Source: Actinobacillus genomosp. 2 (GTDB taxonomy: Bacteria; Pseudomonadota; Gammaproteobacteria; Enterobacterales; Pasteurellaceae). Taken from it: a DNA stretch of 64,000 bases. The stretch covers positions 1,736,001-1,800,000 of the forward strand of contig NZ_CP103807.1 of assembly GCF_029773605.1 (NCBI RefSeq), in the 5' to 3' direction. Of the stretch, positions 1-8,351 are shown piece by piece. Numbering within the stretch: the stretch's first letter is position 1; every line of letters starts with the position of its first letter. Both the position numbers and the translations under genes were made by a program. The notes beneath the pieces were generated by a model that had not been told where the DNA came from, did no database searches, and saw only the letters and a list, made by a program, of their open reading frames with translations.

Positions 1-456
1 TTAAAACACTTAGCGATTCCATTTACTCGTGCGAATGTTGGTGACCGTTATGTCCTTGAACAATTAAAAGAAAAAGGCTGGAAATTAGGCGGCGAAAACT
101 CAGGCCATATTATCGTGTTAGATAAAAATACGACTGGTGACGGTATTATCGCTTCACTTGAAGTGCTTGCTGCGATGGAAGCGCATAAAATGAGTTTAAA
201 TGATTTAGCACGTGCCGTGCCATTGTTCCCACAGGTACTCATTAATGTACGCTTTGAAGGCGGTAAAAATCCATTAGAGAGTGATGCGGTAAAAGCGGTG
301 GCGGCAGACGTGGAAAAACGTTTAGCCGGCAAAGGACGTATTCTGTTACGTAAATCTGGTACAGAGCCATTAATTCGTGTAATGGTGGAATGTGAAGACG
401 GTGTGTTAGCACAAAGTTGTGCTGAAGAAATCGTTGAAGCGGTTAAAAATAACTAA
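1..456 (+). CDS. glmM: Phosphoglucosamine mutase, C-terminal part
   Basis: The gene runs in from the left edge; 151 codons up to the TAA are present, so the N-terminus and active-site serine loop are missing. GlmM converts glucosamine-6-phosphate to glucosamine-1-phosphate in the cytoplasm, feeding UDP-GlcNAc synthesis for peptidoglycan and lipopolysaccharide. The reading frame is open from base 1 and shows the sugar-binding motif GGENSGH, the following DGI segment, and the C-terminal phosphate-binding loop [14 protein letters not shown] typical of alpha-D-phosphohexomutases. An uptake-signal inverted pair just after the stop probably ends transcription before rpiA. GlmM is preferred over PGM/PMM because of the length and spacing of these motifs. 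Confidence 0.93.
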   Translation, partial: LKHLAIPFTRANVGDRYVLEQLKEKGWKLGGENSGHIIVLDKNTTGDGIIASLEVLAAMEAHKMSLNDLARAVPLFPQVLINVRFEGGKNPLESDAVKAVAADVEKRLAGKGRILLRKSGTEPLIRVMVECEDGVLAQSCAEEIVEAVKNN

Positions 457-462
457 CTAATG

Positions 463-510
463 ACAAGCGGTTGAATTTTTGCAAAAATTTGCGGAAACTC
501 GACCGCTTTT
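463..510 (+). terminator. Uptake-signal inverted-pair terminator after glmM
   Basis: ACAAGCGGT at 463-471 is answered by the inverted ACCGCTT at 502-508, with partly complementary A/T-rich arms between, then TTTT. Inverted uptake-signal pairs that double as transcription terminators are typical of Pasteurellaceae. Confidence 0.65.
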
Positions 511-600
511 CTTATAATGGTTTCTGTGGTATTACTTGCCGGAAAGCCTGTATAGCGTCTTATTCTTATCTGAATATAATACTTATAAAAAGGATTCACT

Positions 601-1260
601 ATGAACCAACAAGAAATGAAAAAAATTGCTGCTCAAGCTGCACTTCAGTTTGTCAAACCGGATACTATCGTAGGTGTCGGCAGTGGTTCGACTGTAAACT
701 GTTTTATTGATGCGTTAGCTTCAATGAAAGATGATATTAAAGGTGCGGTAGCAGCTTCAAAGGCTTCGGAAGAACGTTTACGTGCGATTGGGATTGAAGT
801 CTTTAATGCAAATGAAGTGACCGAATTAGATGTATATATTGACGGTGCTGATGAAATAACCCCTCAAGGTGCAATGATTAAAGGTGGTGGTGCAGCTTTA
901 ACCCGTGAGAAAATCGTTAGCTCGCTGGCGAAAAAATTTGTTTGTATCGTAGATAGCTCAAAACAAGTGGATGTACTAGGCACAACCTTCCCATTACCGG
1001 TGGAAGTGATTCCAATGGCTCGTTCTTATGTCGCGCGTCAATTAGTTGCGTTAGGCGGTTCACCGGAATATCGTGAAGGTGTTGTTACGGATAATGGTAA
1101 CGTGATTTTAGACGTACATAATTTCCAAATTCTTGAGCCATTAAAAATGGAACATACCATTAATAATATCGCCGGTGTTGTCACAAATGGGATTTTTGCT
1201 CAACGTTATGCCAATGTCACGATTGTCGGCACACCTGAAGGTGCTAAAATTATTGAATAA
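601..1260 (+). CDS. rpiA: Ribose-5-phosphate isomerase A
   Basis: 219 residues, the usual length for RpiA, the cytoplasmic enzyme interconverting ribulose-5-phosphate and ribose-5-phosphate in the pentose phosphate pathway. The N-terminal phosphate-binding loop [15 protein letters not shown] (about residues 26-40), the DGADE catalytic motif (about 81-85) and the following [11 protein letters not shown] loop are all intact. The ATG at 601 follows an AAAGGA-type ribosome site. The gene stands between an uptake-signal terminator and a long palindrome before serA, so it is probably transcribed on its own. The rpiA-serA order is the same as in many gammaproteobacteria. Confidence 0.97.
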   Translation: MNQQEMKKIAAQAALQFVKPDTIVGVGSGSTVNCFIDALASMKDDIKGAVAASKASEERLRAIGIEVFNANEVTELDVYIDGADEITPQGAMIKGGGAALTREKIVSSLAKKFVCIVDSSKQVDVLGTTFPLPVEVIPMARSYVARQLVALGGSPEYREGVVTDNGNVILDVHNFQILEPLKMEHTINNIAGVVTNGIFAQRYANVTIVGTPEGAKIIE

Positions 1261-1271
1261 TCGTATTCTTT

Positions 1272-1340
1272 AACACACGGAATAGCATAACAAAACTTAT
1301 AATAATAAGTTCTGTTAAATTAAAAAATATTCCGTGTGTT
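1272..1340 (+). other. Nested palindrome between rpiA and serA
   Basis: A 13-bp perfect inverted repeat (AACACACGGAATA at 1272-1284, TATTCCGTGTGTT at 1328-1340) encloses a second hairpin with arms at 1289-1292/1313-1316 (4 bp) and 1294-1300/1305-1311 (7 bp, loop AATA). No T-run follows, so it is not a standard intrinsic terminator. It could be an rpiA 3' end or a serA leader structure. Confidence 0.6.
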
Positions 1341-1393
1341 TAGTTAGGCGATGTGATAAAAGTAAAAGCAAACACAACACATAAGGACCTAAA

Positions 1394-2623
1394 ATGACAA
1401 CTTCTATCGATAAATCTCAAATAAAATTTCTCTTACTTGAAGGTGTACATCAAAATGCGTTAGATGTATTACAAGCGGCAGGTTATACCAATATTGAATA
1501 TCATAAAAAAGCGTTAGACGGCGATGACTTAATTAATGCGATTAAAGATGCGCATTTTGTCGGATTACGTTCTCGTACTTATCTGACTAAAGAAGTCCTT
1601 TCACACGCAAAAAATCTAGTTTCAATCGGCTGTTTCTGTATCGGGACTAACCAAGTTGATTTAAAAGAAGCAAAACGTCTTGGTATCCCGGTGTTTAATG
1701 CACCGTTCTCAAATACTCGTTCAGTCGCAGAATTAGTGTTAGCGGAAATTATTCTCTTAATGCGCCAAGTACCGAAAGCGAATGCGGAAGTACATCGTGG
1801 CGTATGGAATAAATCGGCAGCCGGTTCAAATGAAGTACGAGGTAAAAAATTAGGGATTGTAGGTTACGGTCATATCGGTTCGCAATTAAGCGTAATGGCG
1901 GAATCTATCGGTATGCAGGTTTATTTCTATGATATTGAAAATAAACTGCCGCTAGGTAATGCACAACAAATTGCAAGCTTAGATGAATTGCTTGCTAGTT
2001 GTGATGCAATTTCGTTACATGTACCGGAAAACGCTTCAACTAAAAATTTAATGAATGTGGCTCGTATTGCGCAATTAAAAGAAGATTCAGTGTTGATCAA
2101 TGCGGCGCGTGGTACGGTGGTTGATATTGACGCTTTAGCGGCACGTTTAGCGCAAGGTACTTTACGTGGGGCAGCGATTGACGTATTCCCAGAAGAGCCG
2201 GCTTCAGTTAATGATCCGTTTGAATCACCGCTATGCCAATTCGATAATGTGATTTTAACTCCGCATATCGGTGGATCAACCGCAGAAGCACAAGCGAATA
2301 TCGGTACGGAAGTGGCAAGTAAATTTGTGAAATATGCGGATAATGGTTCAACTCTTTCAGCGGTTAACTTCCCTGAAGTATCATTACCGATTTTGCATAG
2401 CGATGCGAAACGTTTGTTACATATTCACGAAAACCGCCCTGGTATTCTAAATAAGATCAACCAAGTGTTCGTAGATGGTAACGTGAATATCGCCGGTCAG
2501 TATCTACAAACTGATCCAAATATCGGTTATGTGGTTATTGATGTGGAATTAGATGATGCGAGCGAAGCACTTGAACGCTTACAGCAAATTGACGGCACAA
2601 TTAAAGCCCGTGTGATTTCATAA
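1394..2623 (+). CDS. serA: D-3-phosphoglycerate dehydrogenase
   Basis: 409 residues, matching the short E. coli-type SerA. It oxidises 3-phosphoglycerate to 3-phosphohydroxypyruvate with NAD, the committed step of serine synthesis. Visible elements are the NAD-binding loop GYGHIGSQLS (about residues 155-164), the NAARGTVVD signature near 233-241, the catalytic-region motif TPHIGGSTAEAQ (about 291-302) and a C-terminal ACT domain beginning about residue 339, where serine binds in the E. coli enzyme. Start ATG at 1394 has AAGGA upstream. A strong terminator follows at 2640. Confidence 0.97.
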   Translation: MTTSIDKSQIKFLLLEGVHQNALDVLQAAGYTNIEYHKKALDGDDLINAIKDAHFVGLRSRTYLTKEVLSHAKNLVSIGCFCIGTNQVDLKEAKRLGIPVFNAPFSNTRSVAELVLAEIILLMRQVPKANAEVHRGVWNKSAAGSNEVRGKKLGIVGYGHIGSQLSVMAESIGMQVYFYDIENKLPLGNAQQIASLDELLASCDAISLHVPENASTKNLMNVARIAQLKEDSVLINAARGTVVDIDALAARLAQGTLRGAAIDVFPEEPASVNDPFESPLCQFDNVILTPHIGGSTAEAQANIGTEVASKFVKYADNGSTLSAVNFPEVSLPILHSDAKRLLHIHENRPGILNKINQVFVDGNVNIAGQYLQTDPNIGYVVIDVELDDASEALERLQQIDGTIKARVIS

Positions 2624-2639
2624 TATTTATATCAAATGA

Positions 2640-2690
2640 AAAGCGGTGGAATTTGCAGAAAATTTTGCAAATTCTACCGCTTATTTTTTT
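2640..2690 (+). terminator. Terminator between serA and znuA
   Basis: AAGCGGT (2641-2647) pairs with ACCGCTT (2676-2682), extended inward by a GAATTTGC/GCAAATTC stem and followed by a T-run at 2684-2690. It serves serA and may also stop convergent znuA transcripts. Confidence 0.8.
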
Positions 2691-2699
2691 ATCTTTCAC

Positions 2700-3647
2700 T
2701 TATTTCAAACATTGACTAAATTCATCGGCAATCGCTTGTAAGAATTGCGGATAAGCGGTTTGGCTTAATTCGATTTTTGCACCAAGCGGATCTAATTGTC
2801 CCACTTTAACTTGCGTACCTTTGCTGAGGCTTTCAATCACTTTCGGTGTGAATTGAGGTTCGGCAAATAAACATTGTGCTTTGTGTTCAGCGATATTGTT
2901 CTTAATCACGCTTAATGTTTTCGCACCTGGTGCTACACTTGGGTTAATCGTAAATGAACCTAATGAATTTAAGCCGTAAGCACGTTCAAAATAGCCGTAA
3001 GCATCATGGAAAGTATAATAACCTTTACCTTTTACTTGTGACAATTGATTACGGATTTGTTCGTTTTTAGCGGTTAAATTTGCTTTAAATGTTGCAAGAT
3101 TTTCTGCAATTTTCGCTTTTTGCTCCGGTAATTGTACGCTTAGGCGTGCTGCGATCTGTTCTGCTGCGGCAAGGCTTGCTTCAGGCGAGAACCAAATGTG
3201 CCAGTCTTTATCATGGCTGTGACCTTCGTGATCGTGTTCGTGATGCTCATGCTTATGGTAGTGATCATGTTCATGTTTTTCATCGTCATCATGATCATCA
3301 TCATCATGTTTTTTAGTCGCATCAACAATCGCTTTAATTGCCGGTACATCATCTAAACTAAGCACTTTCTCTTTCGGTAATTTGTCGATACTTTTTTCTA
3401 AAAACGTTTCTAAATCTTCACCGACCCACACCACAAGTTGCGCAGATTTTAACTGTTCTACATCAGACGGTTTTAAGCTGTAATCGTGCGGAGATGCGGT
3501 CACAGGCAATAATACCTTGCTCTCTGTCACGCCTTCTGTGATTGCACTTGCGATAAAGCCTAATGGTTTGACGGTAGTAAGTACATCTGCATTTGCGACT
3601 GCGGTTGTGCCTAGCATAGCGAATGCTAAAGCGGTTTTCTTAAACAT
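2700..3647 (-). CDS. znuA: Zinc ABC transporter, periplasmic zinc-binding protein
   Basis: 315 residues. Signal peptide with likely cleavage after NA-20. Cluster 9 solute-binding fold (PF01297) with candidate zinc ligand H54 in the TASPHDYSL motif and a second histidine in the FHDAYGYF motif. Between about residues 113 and 150 lies a loop extremely rich in His and Asp, the charged loop typical of zinc-specific members. It captures Zn2+ and hands it to ZnuBC in the inner membrane. znuB and znuC are not adjacent, which is common in Pasteurellaceae. No clear Zur palindrome was identified in the 132-bp gap to ubiD. A manganese-binding relative is less likely because of the His loop. Confidence 0.95.
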   Translation of the reverse strand: MFKKTALAFAMLGTTAVANADVLTTVKPLGFIASAITEGVTESKVLLPVTASPHDYSLKPSDVEQLKSAQLVVWVGEDLETFLEKSIDKLPKEKVLSLDDVPAIKAIVDATKKHDDDDHDDDEKHEHDHYHKHEHHEHDHEGHSHDKDWHIWFSPEASLAAAEQIAARLSVQLPEQKAKIAENLATFKANLTAKNEQIRNQLSQVKGKGYYTFHDAYGYFERAYGLNSLGSFTINPSVAPGAKTLSVIKNNIAEHKAQCLFAEPQFTPKVIESLSKGTQVKVGQLDPLGAKIELSQTAYPQFLQAIADEFSQCLK

Positions 3648-3779
3648 AATATTCTCCTTTGAGATTAAAGTTAGGAAATTCTATCAAACTTCCTTAAGTT
3701 TTCATAATTTTTTTATGGGTATTTTTCGTTTGCCGTTTTCTATATACTAGCGGTTAGATTTTTCTAATTTTTTACCAAT

Positions 3780-5243
3780 ATGAAATATAAAGATTTACGT
3801 GAATTTTTAACGCTATTGGAAAGTCAAGGTGAATTAGTGCGAGTTAAGCAAGAGATCGATCCTTATCTTGAAATGGCGGAAATTTCCGATCGCACGTTAC
3901 GCAAGGGCGGACCGGCGATTTTATTTGAAAACCCAAAAGGCTACCAAATGCCGGTACTGTGTAATTTGTTCGGCACACCGAAACGTGTTGCGTTAGGTAT
4001 GGGGCAAGAAGATACACACGCCTTGCGAGAGCTGGGGAAATTATTGGCGTTTCTCAAAGAGCCAGAGCCGCCGAAAGGTTTTAAAGAGCTGATTGGGCAA
4101 TTACCGCAATGGAAACAAGTGTTGAATATGCCGAGCAAAGTTTTGGGTAAAGCGGATTGTCAACAAGTGGTATTGAGCGGCGATGAGGTTGATTTGTATA
4201 AATTACCGATTATGCATTGTCACGAAGGGGATGTGGCACCGCTTGTTACTTGGGGATTAACTATTACCCAAGGACCTTATAAAAAACGCCAAAATCTTGG
4301 GATTTATCGCCAACAGCTGATCGGCAAGAACAAGCTGATTATGCGTTGGTTATCGCATCGTGGCGGTGCGTTGGATTTTCACGAATGGAAGGAAGCTAAT
4401 CCGGATAAACCGTTTCCGGTTTCGGTGGCTATCGGTGCTGATCCGGCAACCATTTTAGCCGCGGTTACACCGATTCCCGATACCTTATCGGAATATGCGT
4501 TCGCCGGTTTATTACGCGGTCAGAAAACCGAGGTAACTAAGTCCATTAGTAATGATTTAGAAGTGCCGGCAAGTGCAGAAATTGTGTTGGAGGGTTATAT
4601 TGACCCGAATGAAACGGCATTGGAAGGCCCGTATGGCGATCATACCGGCTATTACAATGAACAAGAGTATTTTCCGGTATTTACTGTTACGCATATCACC
4701 ATGTGTCGTGATGCGATTTATCACTCGACTTACACCGGTCGTCCGCCGGATGAACCGGCAGTTCTCGGTGAAGCATTAAACGAAGTGTTTATTCCGATTT
4801 TGCAAAAGCAATTTCCGGAAATCGTGGACTTCTATCTACCGCCGGAAGGATGTTCTTATCGCCTTGCGGTGGTAACGATTAAAAAACAATACGCCGGCCA
4901 TGCAAAACGGGTAATGATGGGCGTTTGGTCGTTCCTCCGTCAATTTATGTACACCAAATTTGTGATTGTCTGTGATGACGATGTAAACGCAAGAGATTGG
5001 AAAGACGTGATTTGGGCGATTACTACACGTTGTGACCCGAGCCGAGATACGACTTTAATCGATCATACACCGATTGATTATCTGGATTTCGCTTCACCGA
5101 TTGCGGGCTTAGGCTCAAAAATGGGGATTGATGCCACCAATAAATGGCCGGGCGAAACTAATCGAGAATGGGGAACACCGATTAAAAAAGATCCGAATGT
5201 TGTGAAACGTGTTGATGAAATTTGGGATCAATTAGGGCTATAA
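3780..5243 (+). CDS. ubiD: 4-hydroxy-3-polyprenylbenzoate decarboxylase
   Basis: 487 residues, standard length. UbiD uses prenylated FMN (made by UbiX) to decarboxylate the ubiquinone/demethylmenaquinone pathway intermediate; it is cytosolic or membrane-associated. The prFMN-binding region [19 protein letters not shown] (about residues 175-193) and the E-(X)-R-E-type catalytic neighbourhood [15 protein letters not shown] (about 279-293) are intact. Start ATG at 3780 is preceded only by AT-rich sequence with a weak ribosome site. Transcribed divergently from znuA. Confidence 0.96.
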   Translation: MKYKDLREFLTLLESQGELVRVKQEIDPYLEMAEISDRTLRKGGPAILFENPKGYQMPVLCNLFGTPKRVALGMGQEDTHALRELGKLLAFLKEPEPPKGFKELIGQLPQWKQVLNMPSKVLGKADCQQVVLSGDEVDLYKLPIMHCHEGDVAPLVTWGLTITQGPYKKRQNLGIYRQQLIGKNKLIMRWLSHRGGALDFHEWKEANPDKPFPVSVAIGADPATILAAVTPIPDTLSEYAFAGLLRGQKTEVTKSISNDLEVPASAEIVLEGYIDPNETALEGPYGDHTGYYNEQEYFPVFTVTHITMCRDAIYHSTYTGRPPDEPAVLGEALNEVFIPILQKQFPEIVDFYLPPEGCSYRLAVVTIKKQYAGHAKRVMMGVWSFLRQFMYTKFVIVCDDDVNARDWKDVIWAITTRCDPSRDTTLIDHTPIDYLDFASPIAGLGSKMGIDATNKWPGETNREWGTPIKKDPNVVKRVDEIWDQLGL

Positions 5244-5393
5244 ATTTAACAATACGGTGAAAAGTTTGCTGAAAATCACAAGAGCAAGCGGTTAAATTCC
5301 CTTAAAAATTTACCGAATAAAAACAGCTTATTTCAGCAGCTTTTGCCGTGTTTGATTTTTTATTTTCTATTACCATTTATTAAAGGAGAACTT

Positions 5394-5915
5394 ATGTTAC
5401 TGGTAAATCTTACATTTATTAGCTTTTTTATTGTTCGTTTGTATAGTTTGAGCATTTCGATTAGAAATGAGAAAGCGCTTATCCAAAAAGGTGCTACGCA
5501 ACACGGCAGTAAAAATTCAAAACTATTATCTATTGTGCATGTCCTGTTCTATTTTTCGGCATTATTTGAAGCGAATTATTTTGCCCATCATTGGGACTAT
5601 CTCAGCACGATCGGCACAATTACCTTGTTTTTCGCTTATATTGCACTCTTTTGGGTGATCAATGAATTAAAAGAAATTTGGACGGTGAAACTCTATATTT
5701 TACCGAACCATAAAATTAACACTTCAACCTTATTCAGAACGATTAAACACCCTAACTATTTCCTCAATATCATTCCGGAATTAATTGGCGTGGTGTTACT
5801 GTGCCATGCGTGGAACACATTGATGTATTTATTCCCTATTTACCTCGTTGTATTAGGTATTCGCATTTATCAAGAAGAAAAAGTGATGAAGCCGTTATTT
5901 GAGCAAGTTAAATAA
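5394..5915 (+). CDS. Isoprenylcysteine carboxyl methyltransferase-like membrane protein
   Basis: 173 residues from the ATG at 5394, chosen because AAAGGAGAAC lies 6 bases upstream; the frame is open for 17 further codons without a good ribosome site. Four to five hydrophobic segments are visible. The C-terminal half carries the ICMT/PEMT signature: RTIKHPNYFLNIIPELIG (about residues 120-137) and a late EEK motif. Bacterial members of this family (YpbQ-like) are inner-membrane SAM-dependent methyltransferases of unknown substrate. The stop codon lies inside a hairpin shared with the convergent fic gene. Confidence 0.75.
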   Translation: MLLVNLTFISFFIVRLYSLSISIRNEKALIQKGATQHGSKNSKLLSIVHVLFYFSALFEANYFAHHWDYLSTIGTITLFFAYIALFWVINELKEIWTVKLYILPNHKINTSTLFRTIKHPNYFLNIIPELIGVVLLCHAWNTLMYLFPIYLVVLGIRIYQEEKVMKPLFEQVK

Positions 5916-5943
5916 GTAAGGGGACTATATGTTCCCTTACTTA
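5913..5943. terminator. Bidirectional terminator, ICMT-like gene and fic
   Basis: TAAGTAAGGG (5913-5922) and CCCTTACTTA (5934-5943) form a 10-bp perfect stem that includes the upstream gene's stop codon and touches the fic stop codon at 5944. Confidence 0.65.
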
Positions 5944-6765
5944 TCACGCTTTATTATTTATATGCAATAAGCGATTACTTAGTTCATTTTTTTCTTCAAG
6001 TAATAAATTACGGATAAAACGTACGAGAAACTCCGTGTTTTCATAGATGCCTTTAGCGAGATTATTATAGTTTGCTCTTACCAAGGCATTACGGAAATAC
6101 CACGCATTTTCGGCAAAAATATCATTAGTTGCATTGAAGCCCAAAGTGTGAAGGTATTTGATAAAGAATACGGCGGTAGTTCTAGTATTTCCTTCTTCAA
6201 AGCAGTGAATTTGCCATAATTGTGCGATAAATTGTGTTAAATGTTCGATAACTTGGTCGATTGATAGCCCTTTATAGCTGAATTTACGTTCTTGAACTAA
6301 ATCGTATTCTAAGGTTGTCAACAATTCGGAAGCCATCCCATAAGTTACTGTTGCGCCGTCTAATACCCACTCTTTTTTCGTGATGTTATAAGTTCGCAAT
6401 TGTCCGGCATGTGGATAAATACCCTGAAACAGATATTTGTGAATAGCTAAATATTGATTCGTATTAAATGAGAAAGCTGGTTCTGAGAGTAATTTGGCAA
6501 TACGTACCGAAACTTTATCCGCTTCTTCAGTACGATTTTCAATTTCTTTTGTCGGATTTGCTTGGTAATAACCTTCGATCCACTGTTCTGCCATTTCAAA
6601 CGAGATTTCGCCTTCAATATGTTTAATTGCCGTTTCTCGTAAATAAGAAGAAGGCTTTAGTCCGTCGACATCTTGTAAACCGATAGCGGTTTGCCAAGCA
6701 TAGCTTTTCTCTCGTTTGGACGGTTCAAGATGGCGGATATATTCAGCGAAGGGATCTTTGGTCAT
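5944..6765 (-). CDS. Fic-family protein with N-terminal VbhA-like region
   Basis: 273 residues. Fic proteins usually transfer AMP or another nucleotide moiety to target hydroxyls. The core motif at residues 187-198 begins HCFEEGNTRT: compared with HPFx(D/E)GNGRxxR, the catalytic H187, F189, E191, G192, N193 and R195 are kept, while Pro is Cys, the second Gly is Thr194 and the last Arg is Ala198. Residues about 24-66 (AIGLQDVDGLKPSS followed by IEGEISFEMAEQWI) resemble the VbhA antitoxin fold fused in front of Fic, but the inhibitory S/TxxxEG reads LQDVDG here. It is a single gene between two terminators with no separate antitoxin. Target and activity are unknown. Confidence 0.85.
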   Translation of the reverse strand: MTKDPFAEYIRHLEPSKREKSYAWQTAIGLQDVDGLKPSSYLRETAIKHIEGEISFEMAEQWIEGYYQANPTKEIENRTEEADKVSVRIAKLLSEPAFSFNTNQYLAIHKYLFQGIYPHAGQLRTYNITKKEWVLDGATVTYGMASELLTTLEYDLVQERKFSYKGLSIDQVIEHLTQFIAQLWQIHCFEEGNTRTTAVFFIKYLHTLGFNATNDIFAENAWYFRNALVRANYNNLAKGIYENTEFLVRFIRNLLLEEKNELSNRLLHINNKA

Positions 6766-6818
6766 ATCAGATTCTCATAGGTTTGAATAACGATATTTTA
6801 ATTGGAATAAGAGTAAAG

Positions 6819-6864
6819 ACAAGCGGTGAAATTTGCAAAATTTTCTGCCAATTTCACCGCTTGT
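6819..6864. terminator. Uptake-signal pair between fic and lipoprotein gene
   Basis: ACAAGCGGT at 6819-6827 and ACCGCTTGT at 6856-6864 form a long hairpin with extended A/T arms (GAAATTTGC/GCCAATTTC). It lies downstream of the minus-strand lipoprotein gene and upstream of fic, so it probably insulates the two. Confidence 0.7.
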
Positions 6865-6877
6865 TTGTGTAGCTTAG

Positions 6878-7882
6878 TTACTCATTTTCCGCTTGGATAT
6901 GATCCGGAGCTAAATCATAACCATCTTTCGGTTTACGTTGATATTCCGGATTGAGTAACTGATTAATTTCGTACCAAGGTACGGTAAGGCTAATTTCCCC
7001 TTCAGCGAATGGACCTAACGCATACGGTGGGTAGACGAATTTCACGCCCTCATCAGTAAATAGAAATTCTTCCGAGATATAAAAATCAGGTTTCGCTGTA
7101 AAAGTTTCACGCTTACCGTTTACATCCGGTTCGCTACGCTGTTCGTAATAGCTCCATAAAATAGCGGATAGCTCCACTTGTTTGGCTGCTGAGAATAGAT
7201 CATCAATTAAGATAATCCGTTTTTTATTCACATCAATATTAAAATATTGCGTATAGTAATTATTATGTGCACCACCGGTATAACTATCATAGTTTTGGAA
7301 AAAGGTTACGATATTATGGCGTTGTCCTAAATAAATTGTTTCTGCCGTTTGGGTAATACCTAAGGTTTCCCCTTCTTTTAAAGTTGCCAAATTTTCCTGA
7401 TAATCTTGTTCCAATACAGTTTTTAATTGGCTTAATTCATTGCCGGTAATGGCATTGCGATCAATTTTACTATTAGCATCGGCAGTTACTGCTTGATAAT
7501 TAATGAGTATTTGCTTCGCCAATAAATGATCCAACCAATCAAAACCAGTTTTTGCCAAGCTAACAAAATAGTATTGTTCTGCCGACATAATCGCTTGTTC
7601 CTGATCGGCTTGCGGCTTAAATTTGATGCGTTCTTGTTTGGCAAAAAACGGATAAATTTCAACATTGAGGGCAGGAATCGTTTGAGAGGTGATCGTTTTT
7701 TCCGCTACAGTTTGCTGTAAAGCGGTCAATTTTTGTTGAGAATCTGCAAGTTGCTGATTTAATTGCGTAATAGTTTGATCCGCTTGTTGCAATTTTTCGG
7801 TTAACACTTGGTTGTTTTTATCATCGCAAGCTGTAAGCATTAATGTTGCGGCAATTAATAGGCTAAGTGCTGTTTTATTCAT
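6878..7882 (-). CDS. Lipoprotein with DUF3298 domain
   Basis: 334 residues. Lipoprotein signal with lipobox LTAC; Cys19 is followed by Asp-Asp, which in Enterobacteriaceae favours inner-membrane retention. A Gln-rich coiled coil spans about residues 28-65. The C-terminal half holds the DUF3298/RsiV-like domain, recognised from the YTGGAHNNYYTQYFNID motif near residues 201-217 and the later FVYPPYALGPFAEG segment. The domain occurs in the extracytoplasmic part of RsiV, an anti-sigma factor that binds lysozyme, and in many lipoproteins of unknown role. No sigma gene is nearby, so signalling is not implied. Confidence 0.8.
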   Translation of the reverse strand: MNKTALSLLIAATLMLTACDDKNNQVLTEKLQQADQTITQLNQQLADSQQKLTALQQTVAEKTITSQTIPALNVEIYPFFAKQERIKFKPQADQEQAIMSAEQYYFVSLAKTGFDWLDHLLAKQILINYQAVTADANSKIDRNAITGNELSQLKTVLEQDYQENLATLKEGETLGITQTAETIYLGQRHNIVTFFQNYDSYTGGAHNNYYTQYFNIDVNKKRIILIDDLFSAAKQVELSAILWSYYEQRSEPDVNGKRETFTAKPDFYISEEFLFTDEGVKFVYPPYALGPFAEGEISLTVPWYEINQLLNPEYQRKPKDGYDLAPDHIQAENE

Positions 7883-8351
7883 AAAAGTGCCTTGATAAGA
7901 GAGAGAAAATTATAGCTAAAAATAGCAAAATCAGTATAAATTGCAATCCATTTCAGATTTTTTATCTTGCATAGGTTATGATATTTGCCTTGCCTATAAC
8001 AGTATGAAAATGCGATAATAAAACGCTTTTTTGTCCGGCAAAATTGCCAGTTTATTTGTAACAAATAAGCAAAAAAGTACCGCTTGTTGATAATCTAAAT
8101 TGCAAGCCTAAGTGATTGATTTTGCGGTTAATTCGAGACAAGAAGATGCAACGTAAGACAAAAACATCGCTGTTTACACCCTCCGATTTTAATTTGCTTT
8201 AGACAGTCGGGAGACTGCCCCTAATCCGTTAAGGAATACAAAGGTATTCCGTTTTATATAAAGGATTTCATTTAGTCGTGTAATTTACACCCAAAAGTAA
8301 ATTGAATCGGGCGGTAATTTAAAAGTAAAAAATGAATAATGAGAAAACACA
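7883..8351 (+). other. 469-bp gap: rne promoter and long 5' leader
   Basis: No supportable ORF. It contains the lipoprotein promoter region on the left, one uptake signal at 8079-8087, then an rne leader with two clear hairpins: CAGTC-GGGA-GACTG at 8204-8217 and GGAATAC-AAAG-GTATTCC at 8233-8250. In E. coli rne has a leader of about 360 nt whose hairpins mediate feedback by RNase E on its own mRNA (rne5 element). Confidence 0.6.
8204..8250 (+). promoter_or_regulatory. Candidate rne 5' leader autoregulatory hairpins
   Basis: Two adjacent stem-loops: a 5-bp stem with GGGA loop (8204-8217) and a 7-bp perfect stem with AAAG loop (8233-8250), about 100-150 nt before the rne start. Position and pairing resemble the rne5 leader element. 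Sequence identity to the E. coli hairpins was not established. Confidence 0.5.

Noticed and set aside
3089-3352. Short frames overlapping the His-rich part of znuA
   Set aside because: His-rich and Met-rich peptides are frame-shifted or antisense readings of the GAT/CAT-rich loop codons.
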